Source of the DNA: DYIB01 sp049320945
Lineage (GTDB): Bacteria; Pseudomonadota; Gammaproteobacteria; Burkholderiales; Rhodocyclaceae
NCBI GenBank assembly: GCA_049320945.1
Contig: JBMOQT010000355.1
Location: 1-33,384 of the forward strand
Direction of reading: 5' to 3'
DNA: 33,384 bases
The notes beneath the pieces were generated by a model. It was not told where the DNA came from. It worked only from the letters and a program-made list of their open reading frames with translations, and did not search any database. Every line of letters starts with the position of its first letter. Position 1 is the stretch's first letter. Positions 7,349-15,646 of this stretch are shown here, piece by piece. The translations under genes and the position numbers were made by a program.

Positions 7349-8386
7349 ATGGACGTCACCATCGCGATCGACTGCATGGGCGGCGACTACGGCCCATCGG
7401 TCACGCTTCCCGCGGCGCTCGACTTTCTCAGGCGTGATCCCGCGGCAGCGGTGATCCTGGTCGGCCCGTCCGACCAGATCGAGCCCGCCATCGCCAAGGA
7501 AAAGCCGGTATTCGGCGATCGCCTGCGCGTGCAGCACGCCAGCGAGGTGGTGGGCATGGATGAGCCCGTGGCCACGGCCCTGCGCACCAAGAAGGATTCA
7601 TCCATGCGTGTGGCCGTCGAGCTGGTCAAGAGCGGGGCCGCCCAGGCGGCGGTGTCGGCCGGGAACACCGGCGCCCTGATGGCCATATCCCGCTTCGTGC
7701 TCAAGACTCTGCCCGGAATCGACCGTCCCGCCATTGCCTTCGCCCTGCCCACCATGAAGGGGCAGACCTACATGCTCGATCTGGGCGCCAACGTGGACTG
7801 CGCGCCGGAGCATCTGCTGCAGTTTGGTATCATGGCGTCCATGCTGGTGGCCGCGGTCGAGCATCGGGAGCAGCCTTCGGTGGGGCTGCTCAACATCGGC
7901 GAGGAAGACATCAAGGGTAGCGAAGTGGTGAAGCGAGCCGGCGAGCTGCTGAGGGAGAGCGACTTGAACTTCTACGGCAACGTGGAAGGCGATGACATCT
8001 ACAAGGGCACGACCGACGTGGTGGTGTGCGACGGCTTCGTCGGCAACGTGGCGCTGAAGACCTCGGAAGGGCTGGCGCAGATGATCACCACCTTCCTGCG
8101 CGAAGAATTCAACCGCAACTGGCTGACCAGGCTCGCCGCGCTGGTCGCCATGCCCGTGCTCAAGGCCTTCAAGCGGCGCGTCGACCACCGCCGCTACAAC
8201 GGCGCCAGCCTGCTCGGCCTGCGCGGTATCGTCGTCAAGAGCCACGGCTCGGCCGACAGCTACGCCTTCGGCAAGGCCATCGAGCGCGCCGCCGAGGCGG
8301 CCCGCAACCGGCTGGTGGAGCGCATCAGCGAACGCATGACCCATTACAACAGGATCCGCCCGAGCGACTCATGTACGCCCGCATAA
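7349..8386 (+). CDS. plsX: Phosphate acyltransferase PlsX
   Basis: Makes acyl-phosphate from acyl-ACP and phosphate, the acyl donor for PlsY in glycerophospholipid synthesis; a peripheral membrane enzyme. The 345 residues start MDVTIAIDCMGGDYGPSV, the family hallmark, and contain SAGNTGALMA and VVVCDGFVGNVALKTSEG, both conserved. ATG 7349 is taken; GTG 7343, two codons upstream, is equally possible and neither has a clear Shine-Dalgarno sequence. It overlaps fabH by 16 bases. The plsX-fabH-fabD-fabG-acpP order is the same in E. coli. Confidence 0.97.
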   Translation: MDVTIAIDCMGGDYGPSVTLPAALDFLRRDPAAAVILVGPSDQIEPAIAKEKPVFGDRLRVQHASEVVGMDEPVATALRTKKDSSMRVAVELVKSGAAQAAVSAGNTGALMAISRFVLKTLPGIDRPAIAFALPTMKGQTYMLDLGANVDCAPEHLLQFGIMASMLVAAVEHREQPSVGLLNIGEEDIKGSEVVKRAGELLRESDLNFYGNVEGDDIYKGTTDVVVCDGFVGNVALKTSEGLAQMITTFLREEFNRNWLTRLAALVAMPVLKAFKRRVDHRRYNGASLLGLRGIVVKSHGSADSYAFGKAIERAAEAARNRLVERISERMTHYNRIRPSDSCTPA

Positions 8387-9330
8387 CCGGCACCGGCAGC
8401 TACCTGCCGCCCCAGGCTGTCACCAACAACGATCTCGTTGCACGGGGGATCAACACTTCGGACGAATGGATCGTCGAGCGCACCGGCATACGCCAAAGGC
8501 ATATTGCCGATGAGCGCCAGGGCGCCAGCGACCTGGCGCTGGAGGCAAGCCGTGCCGCGCTCGCCGCCGCTGGTGTCGCGCCGGAGAAAGTCGATCTCAT
8601 CGTCGTCGCCACGTCCACGCCGGACTACATTTTTCCCAGCACCGCCTGCCTGCTGCAGGACAAGCTGGGCATCAAGGGCTGCGCCGCGTTCGACGTCCAG
8701 GCCGTGTGCAGCGGCTTCGCCTACGCCATGGCCATCGCCGAGAAGTTCATCCGCTCGGGCAGCAACCGCTGCGCCCTGGTGGTCGGGGCCGAAGTGTTCT
8801 CGCGCATCCTCGACTGGAACGACCGGGCCACCTGCGTGCTCTTCGGCGACGGCGCCGGTGCCGTGGTGCTGGAGGCGGCCGAGACGCCGGGCATCCTGGC
8901 CAGCGCCCTGCACGCCGACGGCAGCTATAACCAGATTCTGTCGGTGCCGGGCAACGTGTGCGGCGGCAAGGTGATCGGTTCGCCCTTCCTGCAAATGGAC
9001 GGGCAGGCGGTGTTCAAGTTCGCTGTGCGCGTGCTGGGCGATGTGGCCCACGAAGTGCTTCAGCATGCCCACATGCCGCAGGAGGCAGTGGATTGGCTCA
9101 TCCCCCATCAGGCGAACATCCGCATTCTCCAGGCGACCGCCAAGCGGCTCGGCCTGCCGATGGAGAAGGTGATCACCACGGTGGACAAGCACGGCAACAC
9201 CTCGGCGGCCTCGATTCCCCTGGCCCTGGACGTGGCGGTGCGCGACGGCCGCATCAAGCGCGGCGACAACCTGCTGCTTGAAGGCGTCGGCGGCGGGTTC
9301 ACCTGGGGCGCAGTCCTCGTCAAGTTCTGA
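8371..9330 (+). CDS. fabH: 3-oxoacyl-ACP synthase III
   Basis: Condenses acetyl-CoA with malonyl-ACP to start type II fatty acid synthesis. The 319 residues carry the full catalytic triad: Cys113 in AVCSGF, His246 in PHQAN and Asn276 in HGNTSAAS. The glycine-rich GVGGGFTWGA end is also conserved. ATG 8371 gives MYARITGTGSYLPP, the normal family start, and lies inside the end of plsX, implying coupling; in-frame sequence upstream is plsX shadow. Confidence 0.98.
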   Translation: MYARITGTGSYLPPQAVTNNDLVARGINTSDEWIVERTGIRQRHIADERQGASDLALEASRAALAAAGVAPEKVDLIVVATSTPDYIFPSTACLLQDKLGIKGCAAFDVQAVCSGFAYAMAIAEKFIRSGSNRCALVVGAEVFSRILDWNDRATCVLFGDGAGAVVLEAAETPGILASALHADGSYNQILSVPGNVCGGKVIGSPFLQMDGQAVFKFAVRVLGDVAHEVLQHAHMPQEAVDWLIPHQANIRILQATAKRLGLPMEKVITTVDKHGNTSAASIPLALDVAVRDGRIKRGDNLLLEGVGGGFTWGAVLVKF

Positions 9331-9355
9331 TTCCTCAACTCGTTTCGCATACAAC

Positions 9356-10282
9356 ATGAGCTTCGCACTGGTATTTCCCGGACAGGGTTCCCAGTCGGTC
9401 GGCATGATGCAGGCCTACGGCGATTCCCCAGTCATCCGCAGGACGTTCGACGAGGCCTCGGAAGCGCTCGGGCGCGACTTGTGGGCGTTGGTGGCCGAGG
9501 GACCGGCGGAGGCCCTGAGCCAGACCGTGAACACCCAGCCGGTCATGCTGACCGCCGGGGTGGCGGTTTTTCGCGCCTGGTGCGAGCGCGGCGGCAAGCT
9601 GCCCGCCGTGATGGCCGGCCACAGCCTGGGCGAATACAGCGCGCTGGTTGCTGCCGGCGTGATCGATTTCAAGGATGCAGTGCCCCTGGTGCAGTTTCGC
9701 GCCCAGGCCATGCAGGCGGCGGTGCCGCAGGGCGAGGGCGCCATGGCGGCCCTGCTGGGTCTGGACGACGAAGGCGTGCGCGCCGCCTGCGCCGAGAGCG
9801 CCCAGGGACACGTGGTGGAGGCAGTGAACTTCAACGCTCCGGGCCAGGTGGTGATCGCCGGCCACGCTGCCGCCGTGCAGCGCGCGGTGGAGGCGGCCAA
9901 GGCGCGCGGCGCCAAGCGCGCAGTGATGCTGCCGGTGAGCGCCCCCTTCCATTGCTCCCTGATGCAGCCGGCGGCCGAGCGCATGCGCGAGCGCCTGGCT
10001 GAGGTCGCCTTCCGGGCGCCGCGCATCCCGGTGCTGCAGAACGCGGACGTCGCCAGCGTGAGTGACCCCGAGAGAATCAAGGCGGCGCTGGTGAAGCAGG
10101 TCGCCGCGCCGGTGCGCTGGGTCGAGACCATGGTGGCGATGGCCGATCTGGGTGTCACCCACGTCTTCGAGTGCGGGCCCGGCAAGGTCCTGGCGGGACT
10201 GGTCAAGCGTTGTGATGCGCGCCTTGCGGGGGCGGCCCTGGCCGATGAGAAATCGCTGGCCGACGCCTTGGCGGTCCAGTGA
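9356..10282 (+). CDS. fabD: Malonyl-CoA-ACP transacylase
   Basis: Transfers malonyl from CoA to ACP, supplying the extender for FabH and FabF. The 308 residues include FPGQGSQ at the start, the nucleophile elbow GHSLGEY (Ser90) and the partner His199 in SAPFHC, with the conserved Gln and Arg near these. ATG 9356 is used because MSFALVFPGQG is the family start; upstream in-frame sequence overlaps fabH. It follows fabH by 25 bases. Confidence 0.98.
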   Translation: MSFALVFPGQGSQSVGMMQAYGDSPVIRRTFDEASEALGRDLWALVAEGPAEALSQTVNTQPVMLTAGVAVFRAWCERGGKLPAVMAGHSLGEYSALVAAGVIDFKDAVPLVQFRAQAMQAAVPQGEGAMAALLGLDDEGVRAACAESAQGHVVEAVNFNAPGQVVIAGHAAAVQRAVEAAKARGAKRAVMLPVSAPFHCSLMQPAAERMRERLAEVAFRAPRIPVLQNADVASVSDPERIKAALVKQVAAPVRWVETMVAMADLGVTHVFECGPGKVLAGLVKRCDARLAGAALADEKSLADALAVQ

Positions 10283-10296
10283 CGGAGGGGGAGAGC

Positions 10297-11037
10297 ATGC
10301 TCAAGGAACAGGTCGCATTGGTGACCGGTGCCAGCCGCGGCATCGGCCGCGCCATTGCGCTGGAGCTGGGCGCCCAGGGCGCCGTCGTGGTCGGCACGGC
10401 CACCAGCGCGGAAGGGGCCGCAGGCATCCAGAATGCATTCGATGCCGCAGGCATCAAGGGCTGGGGGGCGGTGCTGGACGTAACGGACGGGGCTGCCATG
10501 GAGGCCCTGCTCGGCGAAATCGAGAAGAAATTCGGCGCCATCGCCATCCTGGTGAACAATGCCGGCATCACCCGCGACAACCTGGCCCTGCGCATGAAGG
10601 ACGAGGAATGGGACGCGGTGATGGAGACCAACCTCAAGGCGGTATTCCGCCTGTCCCGTGCCGTCATGCGCGGCATGATGAAGGCGCGCTATGGGCGCAT
10701 CATCAACATCACCTCGGTGGTGGGCGCTGCGGGCAATCCCGGCCAGGCCAACTATGCGGCGGCCAAGGCCGGTGTGGCGGGCATGAGCCGCGCCCTGGCC
10801 AGGGAACTGGGCAGCCGCAACATCACCGTCAACTGCGTGGCGCCGGGCTTCATTGACACCGACATGACCAAGGCGCTGCCCGAGGCCCAGCGCGACGCGT
10901 TGCTGCAGCAGATCGCCCTGGGCCGGCTGGGGAGGGCTGAGGAAGTGGCCGCCGCGGTGGCCTTCCTGGCGTCGCCCAAGGCCGGCTATGTCACCGGCAC
11001 CACCCTGCACGTGAACGGCGGCATGTACATGTGTTAG
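10297..11037 (+). CDS. fabG: 3-oxoacyl-ACP reductase
   Basis: NADPH-dependent reduction of beta-ketoacyl-ACP in the elongation cycle. A 246-residue short-chain dehydrogenase with the cofactor motif GASRGIG (11-17), NNAG (87-90), catalytic Ser140, and the Tyr153/Lys157 pair in NYAAAKAG. The end VTGTTLHVNGGMYM is typical of FabG. ATG 10297 has GGAGGGG at 10284-10290; a GTG at 10279 would place the start inside fabD without a suitable ribosome site. The gene is 14 bases from fabD. Confidence 0.97.
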   Translation: MLKEQVALVTGASRGIGRAIALELGAQGAVVVGTATSAEGAAGIQNAFDAAGIKGWGAVLDVTDGAAMEALLGEIEKKFGAIAILVNNAGITRDNLALRMKDEEWDAVMETNLKAVFRLSRAVMRGMMKARYGRIINITSVVGAAGNPGQANYAAAKAGVAGMSRALARELGSRNITVNCVAPGFIDTDMTKALPEAQRDALLQQIALGRLGRAEEVAAAVAFLASPKAGYVTGTTLHVNGGMYMC

Positions 11038-11057
11038 GTCCCTGTTTATCCTGGTCT

Positions 11058-11085
11058 TTGGGTAAGCAGGGCTTTCTGGTAAACT
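11058..11085 (+). promoter_or_regulatory. Possible acpP promoter or attenuating hairpin
   Basis: In the 94-base fabG-acpP gap, TTGGGT (11058-11063), 16 bases, then TAAACT (11080-11085) is a modest sigma-70 match. Overlapping it, CTGGT/GCCAG (11076-11080 and 11087-11091) forms a small hairpin followed by five T's. AcpP is needed in great excess, and E. coli acpP has its own promoter, so a promoter is plausible; which element works cannot be told from sequence. Confidence 0.35.
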
Positions 11086-11131
11086 TGCCAGGTTTTTCTC
11101 ATCACACCCGCTGAAAGGGAAGGAGCACTTC

Positions 11132-11371
11132 ATGGAGAACATCGAACAACGCGTCAAGAAGATCGTCGCTGAGCAGCTTGGTGTCAATGAGTCCGAAATC
11201 AAGAACGAGTCTTCGTTCGTGGACGATCTCGGCGCAGATTCGCTGGATACCGTCGAGCTGGTGATGGCTCTCGAAGAGGAGTTCGAGTGCGAAATTCCCG
11301 ACGAAGAGGCGGAGAAGATCACCACCGTGCAGCAGGCGATCGACTACATCAACGCCCATCTCAAGAAGTAA
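11132..11371 (+). CDS. acpP: Acyl carrier protein
   Basis: Carrier of the growing acyl chain for fatty acid, phospholipid and lipid A synthesis. A 79-residue acidic protein with the phosphopantetheine attachment Ser37 in GADSLDTVELVMALEEEF, the universal AcpP motif. The ATG has a strong AAGGAG close upstream. AcpS, which loads the prosthetic group, is encoded in the same window at 25340. Spaced on both sides by non-coding gaps, consistent with separate high expression. Confidence 0.99.
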   Translation: MENIEQRVKKIVAEQLGVNESEIKNESSFVDDLGADSLDTVELVMALEEEFECEIPDEEAEKITTVQQAIDYINAHLKK

Positions 11372-11401
11372 TCTTCGTCGTTTATCCCACTGGAGCAGGA
11401 T

Positions 11402-12640
11402 TTGACTCGCCGCAGGGTAGTCGTCACCGGCCTGGGTATCATTTCCCCGGTCGGCAATACAGTCAGGGAGGCTTGGGAAAACATCGTCGGGGGCCGCCCG
11501 GGCATCGGGCCCATCACCCGCTTTGATGCCTCCGCCTTCCCGGTTCGCATCGCGGGCGAAGTGAAGGGCTTCGACGTCGGCGCCTATCTGTCGCCGAAGG
11601 AAGCGCGACGCATGGACGTGTTCATCCATTACGGGATGGCCGCGGGCATCCAGGCTTTTCGCGACTCCGGGCTGGAAGTGACCCCCGAGAATGCCGAGCG
11701 CATCGGCGTCAACATCGGTTCCGGCATCGGCGGGCTGCCGATGATCGAATCGACCCACGACGACTATCTCGCCGGCGGCCACCGCAAGATTTCGCCCTTC
11801 TTCATTCCCGGCACCATCATCAACATGATCTCGGGCAACCTGTCGATCATGTTCGGCCTCAAGGGACCCAACCTGGCGATGGTGACCGCGTGCACCACGG
11901 CGACCCACTGCATCGGCGAATCGGCGCGCATCATCGAGTATGGCGATGCAGATGTCATGATCGCGGGCGGGTCGGAGTCTACCGTCACGCCGCTGGCGGT
12001 CGGCGGCTTCGCTTCGGCCAAGGCATTGTCCACCCGCAACGACGATCCGGCCACGGCGAGCCGTCCCTGGGACAAGGACCGGGACGGCTTCGTGCTGGGC
12101 GAAGGTGCGGGCGTGCTGGTGCTGGAGGAATACGAGCACGCGAAGAAGCGCGGCGCCCGGATCTATGCGGAGGTGGCCGGCTATGGCATGAGCGCCGACG
12201 CCTACCACATGACGGCGCCCTGCGAGGACGGCGCCGGCGCCGCGCGCTGCATGGCGAACGCCATGAAGAACGCCGGGCTCAACGCGGACGACATCGACTA
12301 CATCAATGCTCACGGCACGTCCACGCCCTTGGGCGACGTGGCCGAGACCATCGCCGTCAAGCGCTGTTTCGGCGACCACGCCAGCAAGCTCATGGTGAAT
12401 TCCACCAAGTCCATGACCGGCCATCTTCTCGGGGCGGCCGGCGGCATCGAGGCGGTGTTCACCACCCTGGCGCTGCATGAGCAGATCGCGCCGCCCACCA
12501 TCAACATCTTCAGCCAGGACGAGCGCTGCGATCTGGACTACGTGGCCAACGCCGCGCGCCGCACTTCCATCCGCGCCGCCCTGTCCAATTCCTTCGGCTT
12601 CGGCGGCACCAACGGCACCCTGGCGTTCCGCCGCGTCTGA
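11402..12640 (+). CDS. fabF: 3-oxoacyl-ACP synthase II
   Basis: Elongating condensing enzyme (KAS II) with the Cys-His-His site: Cys164 in TACTTATHC, His304 in AHGTSTPLGD and His341 in GHLLGAAGG. The 412 residues end SFGFGGTNGTLAFRR, as usual. The start is TTG 11402 (MTRRRVVVTGLGIISPVG), supported by GGAG at 11392-11395 six bases upstream and by the family N-terminus; no ATG or GTG alternative fits. It is the last gene of the fab operon. Three inverted repeats follow the stop. Confidence 0.97.
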   Translation: MTRRRVVVTGLGIISPVGNTVREAWENIVGGRPGIGPITRFDASAFPVRIAGEVKGFDVGAYLSPKEARRMDVFIHYGMAAGIQAFRDSGLEVTPENAERIGVNIGSGIGGLPMIESTHDDYLAGGHRKISPFFIPGTIINMISGNLSIMFGLKGPNLAMVTACTTATHCIGESARIIEYGDADVMIAGGSESTVTPLAVGGFASAKALSTRNDDPATASRPWDKDRDGFVLGEGAGVLVLEEYEHAKKRGARIYAEVAGYGMSADAYHMTAPCEDGAGAARCMANAMKNAGLNADDIDYINAHGTSTPLGDVAETIAVKRCFGDHASKLMVNSTKSMTGHLLGAAGGIEAVFTTLALHEQIAPPTINIFSQDERCDLDYVANAARRTSIRAALSNSFGFGGTNGTLAFRRV

Positions 12641-12678
12641 TGAGCTTTGCATTGGTGGATGACAGCCAGCAAAGCTCA
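12641..12678. repeat. 10-bp inverted repeat directly after fabF
   Basis: TGAGCTTTGC (12641-12650) and GCAAAGCTCA (12669-12678) are exact reverse complements around an 18-base loop. The first arm abuts the fabF stop codon. There is no T run, so if it acts on transcript ends it would be as a stabilising or Rho-assisted structure. Confidence 0.7.
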
Positions 12679-12692
12679 GCCCTCACTCCCGA

Positions 12693-12720
12693 CCCCTCTC
12701 CCGCTTAAGCGGGAGAGGGG
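12693..12720. repeat. 28-bp perfect palindrome, REP-like
   Basis: CCCCTCTCCCGCTT (12693-12706) is followed at once by its exact reverse complement (12707-12720). GC-rich palindromes with this CTCTCCC/GGGAGAG core are scattered between genes of many proteobacterial genomes, so a dispersed intergenic repeat is the likely class. As RNA it would form a very stable hairpin behind fabF. Confidence 0.8.
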
Positions 12721-12729
12721 AGCGTCGTG

Positions 12730-12755
12730 ACGAAAATGGCTATCAGCCATTTTCG
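12730..12755. repeat. 11-bp hairpin upstream of ygfX-like gene
   Basis: ACGAAAATGGC (12730-12740) pairs exactly with GCCATTTTCGT (12746-12755, with one more base at each side checked and not pairing) around the loop TATCA. It is the third inverted repeat in 115 bases and is not followed by a T run on either strand. Confidence 0.7.
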
Positions 12756-12783
12756 TGATCTTCAATAATTGAGCGGCGCGGGC

Positions 12784-13233
12784 ATGCACCTGCCGCGCCG
12801 CATTCCACTCCGCCCGTCGCTCCGCTTGGCCATGCTGCTGGCGCTCGCCCATGCGGCTGCCGCGGTGGCGCTGTGGACCGCGGCGCTGCCCGCGGCCCTG
12901 TCGTTGGGCGGCGGCCTCCTGGTGCTTTATTCCCTCTGGCACAGCATGGGGCGCCATGCCCTGCGCTGGCACCGGCGTGCGCCGGTCGAACTGGAGATCG
13001 GTAACGACAGTACGCTGGGCGTGCGCACTCGAACGGGGGAGTGGACGGAGCTGACCGTGTCGCCTGCAAGCACGCTGTTTCCCGGCCTGGCGGTCATCCT
13101 GTGCCGGACCAGGGACAATGGGCACGCGCGCCCCATCGCGGTGTTTGCTGATGCACTGTGTCCGGACGACTGGCGCAGCCTGCGCGTGTGGCTGCGCTGG
13201 CGCGCTGTGCGCCCCGTGGCCGACAAGCGCTAG
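12784..13233 (+). CDS. YgfX-like small membrane protein
   Basis: A 149-residue protein that looks like the YgfX (CptA) family: a basic N-terminus (MHLPRRIPLRPSLR), two closely spaced hydrophobic segments (about 15-31 and 34-52), then a soluble C-terminal half rich in Trp and Arg. Family members sit in the inner membrane with the C-terminus in the cytoplasm; E. coli CptA has been described as a toxin affecting cell shape and as linked to SdhE, but the role in betaproteobacteria is not established. ATG 12784 is taken over TTG 12769. Its TAG stop overlaps the stop of nadB on the other strand in a shared CTAG. Confidence 0.65.
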   Translation: MHLPRRIPLRPSLRLAMLLALAHAAAAVALWTAALPAALSLGGGLLVLYSLWHSMGRHALRWHRRAPVELEIGNDSTLGVRTRTGEWTELTVSPASTLFPGLAVILCRTRDNGHARPIAVFADALCPDDWRSLRVWLRWRAVRPVADKR

Positions 13234-14816
13234 CCGCGCCGGTCCTGATTGCTGAGAACCGTGATGCGCGCCTGGGGCAGGAGCTGCGGATAGTCGCGGC
13301 TGAAATGCAGACCCCGGCTTTCGCGGCGGCGACTGGCGCAGCGCACGATCAGGTCGGCCGTGACCACCAGGTTGCGCAGCTCGATCAGGTCGTTGCTGAT
13401 GCGGAAGTTGGCGTAGTACTCGTCGATTTCCCGGGCGAGCAGGCGTATGCGATGCTGCGCCCGCTCGAGGCGTTTGCTGGTGCGCACGATGCCCACGTAG
13501 TCCCACATGAAGCGGCGCAGCTCGTCCCAGTTGTGGGAGATCACGATCTCCTCGTCGGCGTCGGTCACCCGGCTCTCGTCCCAGTCCGGCAGGACGGGCA
13601 CATGGTGCGGCGGGCTGTGCAGGATGTCCTCGGCGGCAGCGGCGGCGAACACCAGGCATTCCAGCAGGGAATTGCTCGCCAGGCGGTTGGCGCCATGCAG
13701 GCCGGTATAGGCGGTCTCGCCCACGGCGTAGAGCCCGGGGACATCGGTTCGGGCGTGCAGGTCGGTCATCACGCCGCCGCAGGTGTAATGGGCGGCCGGC
13801 ACCACGGGTATCGGTTCGCGGGTGATGTCTATGCCCAGCTCCAGGCAGCGGGCATGAATGGTGGGGAAGTGCTTTAACAGGAAATCTGCGGGCAGGTGGG
13901 TCATGTCCAGGTAGACGCAGTCCAGCCCATGGCGCTTCATCTCGAAGTCGATGGCCCGCGCCACCACGTCGCGCGGCGCCAGTTCGGCGCGCTCGTCGTG
14001 TTCCGGCATGAAGCGTGTGCCATCCGGCAGGCGCAGGATGCCGCCCTCGCCGCGCATCGCTTCGGTGATCAGGAAGGACTTGGCGTGGGGGTGGTAGAGG
14101 CAGGTGGGATGGAACTGGATGAACTCCATGTTGGCCACCCGGCAGCCGGCGCGCCACGCCATGGCGATGCCGTCGCCGGTCGCGGTGTCCGGATTGGTGG
14201 TGTACAGATAGACCTTGCCGGCTCCGCCCGTGGCGAGCACCGTGGCCTGGGCCGCGAAGGTTTCCACCAGGTCCTGCCCGATATCGAGGACGTAGGCGCC
14301 GAAACAGCCCCGGTCCGTGAGATGGAACTTGGCGCCGGTAATCAGATCAACGGCGATATGATTTTCGAAGACGGTGATATTGGGGTGGCTGCGCACTTGG
14401 CGCGCGAGCGTCGTTTGCACCGCCGATCCGGTGGCGTCGGCCACGTGGATGACGCGGCGATGGCTATGTCCCCCTTCGCGCGTCAAGTGGTAGCCCAGCT
14501 CGGAGCCGTCGTCCGGGGTGAATGGCACGCCCTGCTGAATCAGCCAATCTATGGCCGCCCGGCCGCGCTCGACGACGAAGCGCGTGGCGACGGGATCGCA
14601 CAATCCCGCGCCGGCGACCAGCGTGTCCTTGATGTGCGCCTCGACAGAATCGGTCGCATCGAGCACCGCCGCGATTCCTCCCTGGGCCCAGCTGCTGGCG
14701 CTTTCCTCCAGCAGCTTCTTGGTGATCAAGGCGACCTTTTTCGTGTCGGCGAGCTTGAGGGCAAGGGATTGTCCAGCGACGCCGCTGCCGATAATTAAGA
14801 CGTCAAATATTCGCAC
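13230..14816 (-). CDS. nadB: L-aspartate oxidase
   Basis: FAD enzyme that oxidises L-aspartate to iminoaspartate, the first step of de novo NAD synthesis with NadA (not in the window). The 528 residues belong to the succinate dehydrogenase/fumarate reductase flavoprotein family: dinucleotide-binding VLIIGSGVAGQS (7-18), SSWAQGGIAAV, REGGHSHRR, and the FAD-contacting GLHGANRLASNSLLE near 380. The start is GTG 14816 (MRIFDVLIIGSG); no ATG nearby suits. It is divergent from rpoE, as in E. coli and Pseudomonas, and its last codon meets ygfX tail to tail. Confidence 0.96.
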   Translation of the reverse strand: MRIFDVLIIGSGVAGQSLALKLADTKKVALITKKLLEESASSWAQGGIAAVLDATDSVEAHIKDTLVAGAGLCDPVATRFVVERGRAAIDWLIQQGVPFTPDDGSELGYHLTREGGHSHRRVIHVADATGSAVQTTLARQVRSHPNITVFENHIAVDLITGAKFHLTDRGCFGAYVLDIGQDLVETFAAQATVLATGGAGKVYLYTTNPDTATGDGIAMAWRAGCRVANMEFIQFHPTCLYHPHAKSFLITEAMRGEGGILRLPDGTRFMPEHDERAELAPRDVVARAIDFEMKRHGLDCVYLDMTHLPADFLLKHFPTIHARCLELGIDITREPIPVVPAAHYTCGGVMTDLHARTDVPGLYAVGETAYTGLHGANRLASNSLLECLVFAAAAAEDILHSPPHHVPVLPDWDESRVTDADEEIVISHNWDELRRFMWDYVGIVRTSKRLERAQHRIRLLAREIDEYYANFRISNDLIELRNLVVTADLIVRCASRRRESRGLHFSRDYPQLLPQARITVLSNQDRRG

Positions 14817-14911
14817 AGCCCCGTTTTTTCTCTGGACGAAAAAGAGCCGACTATAGCACGAGCCCGGCTGGCGCCGGCCGCCGCTGCCACGCCAAAACCA
14901 TGCTGATATCT

Positions 14912-14938
14912 GAACTATTTCAGGACACTGCTGTCTGT
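14912..14938 (+). promoter_or_regulatory. Sigma-E type promoter of rpoE (autoregulation)
   Basis: GAACTA (14912-14917), a 16-base spacer and TCTGT (14934-14938) match the extracytoplasmic sigma-E pattern GAACTT-N16-TCTGA with one mismatch in each box. It lies about 100 bases before rpoE on the same strand. E. coli and Pseudomonas rpoE/algU are transcribed by their own product, so this is probably the feedback promoter. Confidence 0.65.
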
Positions 14939-14994
14939 GAGGGTGACGCGGCGATGCCGGCGGCAGCTAACAGGCATCGGTTATACTTGGCGGC

Positions 14995-15043
14995 TCCCGG
15001 TGTAGCCGGGAATAAAAAAACTCTTGGCAGAAAAACCGCTCAA
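14995..15043 (+). promoter_or_regulatory. rpoE leader hairpin and A-tract
   Basis: TCCCGG (14995-15000) pairs with CCGGGA (15006-15011) around TGTAG, then an A-rich stretch (15011-15020) runs towards the rpoE ATG at 15044. No Shine-Dalgarno sequence is visible before that ATG, so the A-rich single strand may help ribosome loading. The role is inference. Confidence 0.4.
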
Positions 15044-15643
15044 ATGGGAGACCGCGAAGTAGACCAGCAACTGGTCGCCCGCGCACAACGCGGCGACAAG
15101 GAAGCGTTCGGGCTTCTGGTGGCGAAGTACCAGCGCAAGCTTGCGCGTCTGCTCTCGCGGCTCATCCGCGATCCGGCGGAAGTCGAGGATGTGGCCCAGG
15201 AAGCCTTCATCAAGGCGTACCGGGCGCTTCCGACCTTCCGCGGCGATAGCGCCTTCTACACGTGGCTCTATCGTATCGCCGTGAATACGGCGAAGAATTA
15301 CCTGGTGTCGCAAGGCAGGCGGGCACCGACGACGACCGAGTTCGACTCGGAGGAAGCCGAGACCTTCGAAGAAGGCGAGCAACTGCGCGACGTGGACACA
15401 CCGGACCGGCTGCTGTTGTCGAAGCAGATCGGCGAGACGGTGAACGCGGCCATGGAATCGCTGCCGGAGGAGCTCAAGACGGCCATCGTGCTGCGCGAGA
15501 TTGAGGGTTTGAGCTATGAGGAGATCGCCCAGATCATGGACTGTCCCATCGGCACGGTTCGTTCGCGCATCTTCCGGGCGCGTGAGGCGATCGCAGAAAA
15601 ACTGAGGCCGTTGCTCGATACGGCTCCTGATAAGAGGTGGTGA
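15044..15643 (+). CDS. rpoE: RNA polymerase sigma factor RpoE/AlgU
   Basis: ECF sigma factor for the envelope stress response, 199 residues. Region 2 is seen in EVEDVAQEAFIKAYRALPTFRGDSAFYTWLYRIAVN, and region 4 in LPEELKTAIVLREIEGLSYEEIAQ with the helix-turn-helix CPIGTVRSRIFRAREAI. MGDREVDQQLVARAQRGDK is the classic start, so ATG 15044 is preferred over the longer reading frame that begins at 14900 across the promoter. It heads the operon with its anti-sigma factor (rseA begins 3 bases after the stop) and the sensors rseB and rseC. Confidence 0.96.
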   Translation: MGDREVDQQLVARAQRGDKEAFGLLVAKYQRKLARLLSRLIRDPAEVEDVAQEAFIKAYRALPTFRGDSAFYTWLYRIAVNTAKNYLVSQGRRAPTTTEFDSEEAETFEEGEQLRDVDTPDRLLLSKQIGETVNAAMESLPEELKTAIVLREIEGLSYEEIAQIMDCPIGTVRSRIFRAREAIAEKLRPLLDTAPDKRW

Positions 15644-15646
15644 GCG

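Noticed and set aside
14982..14987. TATACT as a second, sigma-70 promoter of rpoE
   Set aside because: The sequence 17 bases upstream (GGCGGC) has no resemblance to a -35 box and there is no extended -10.
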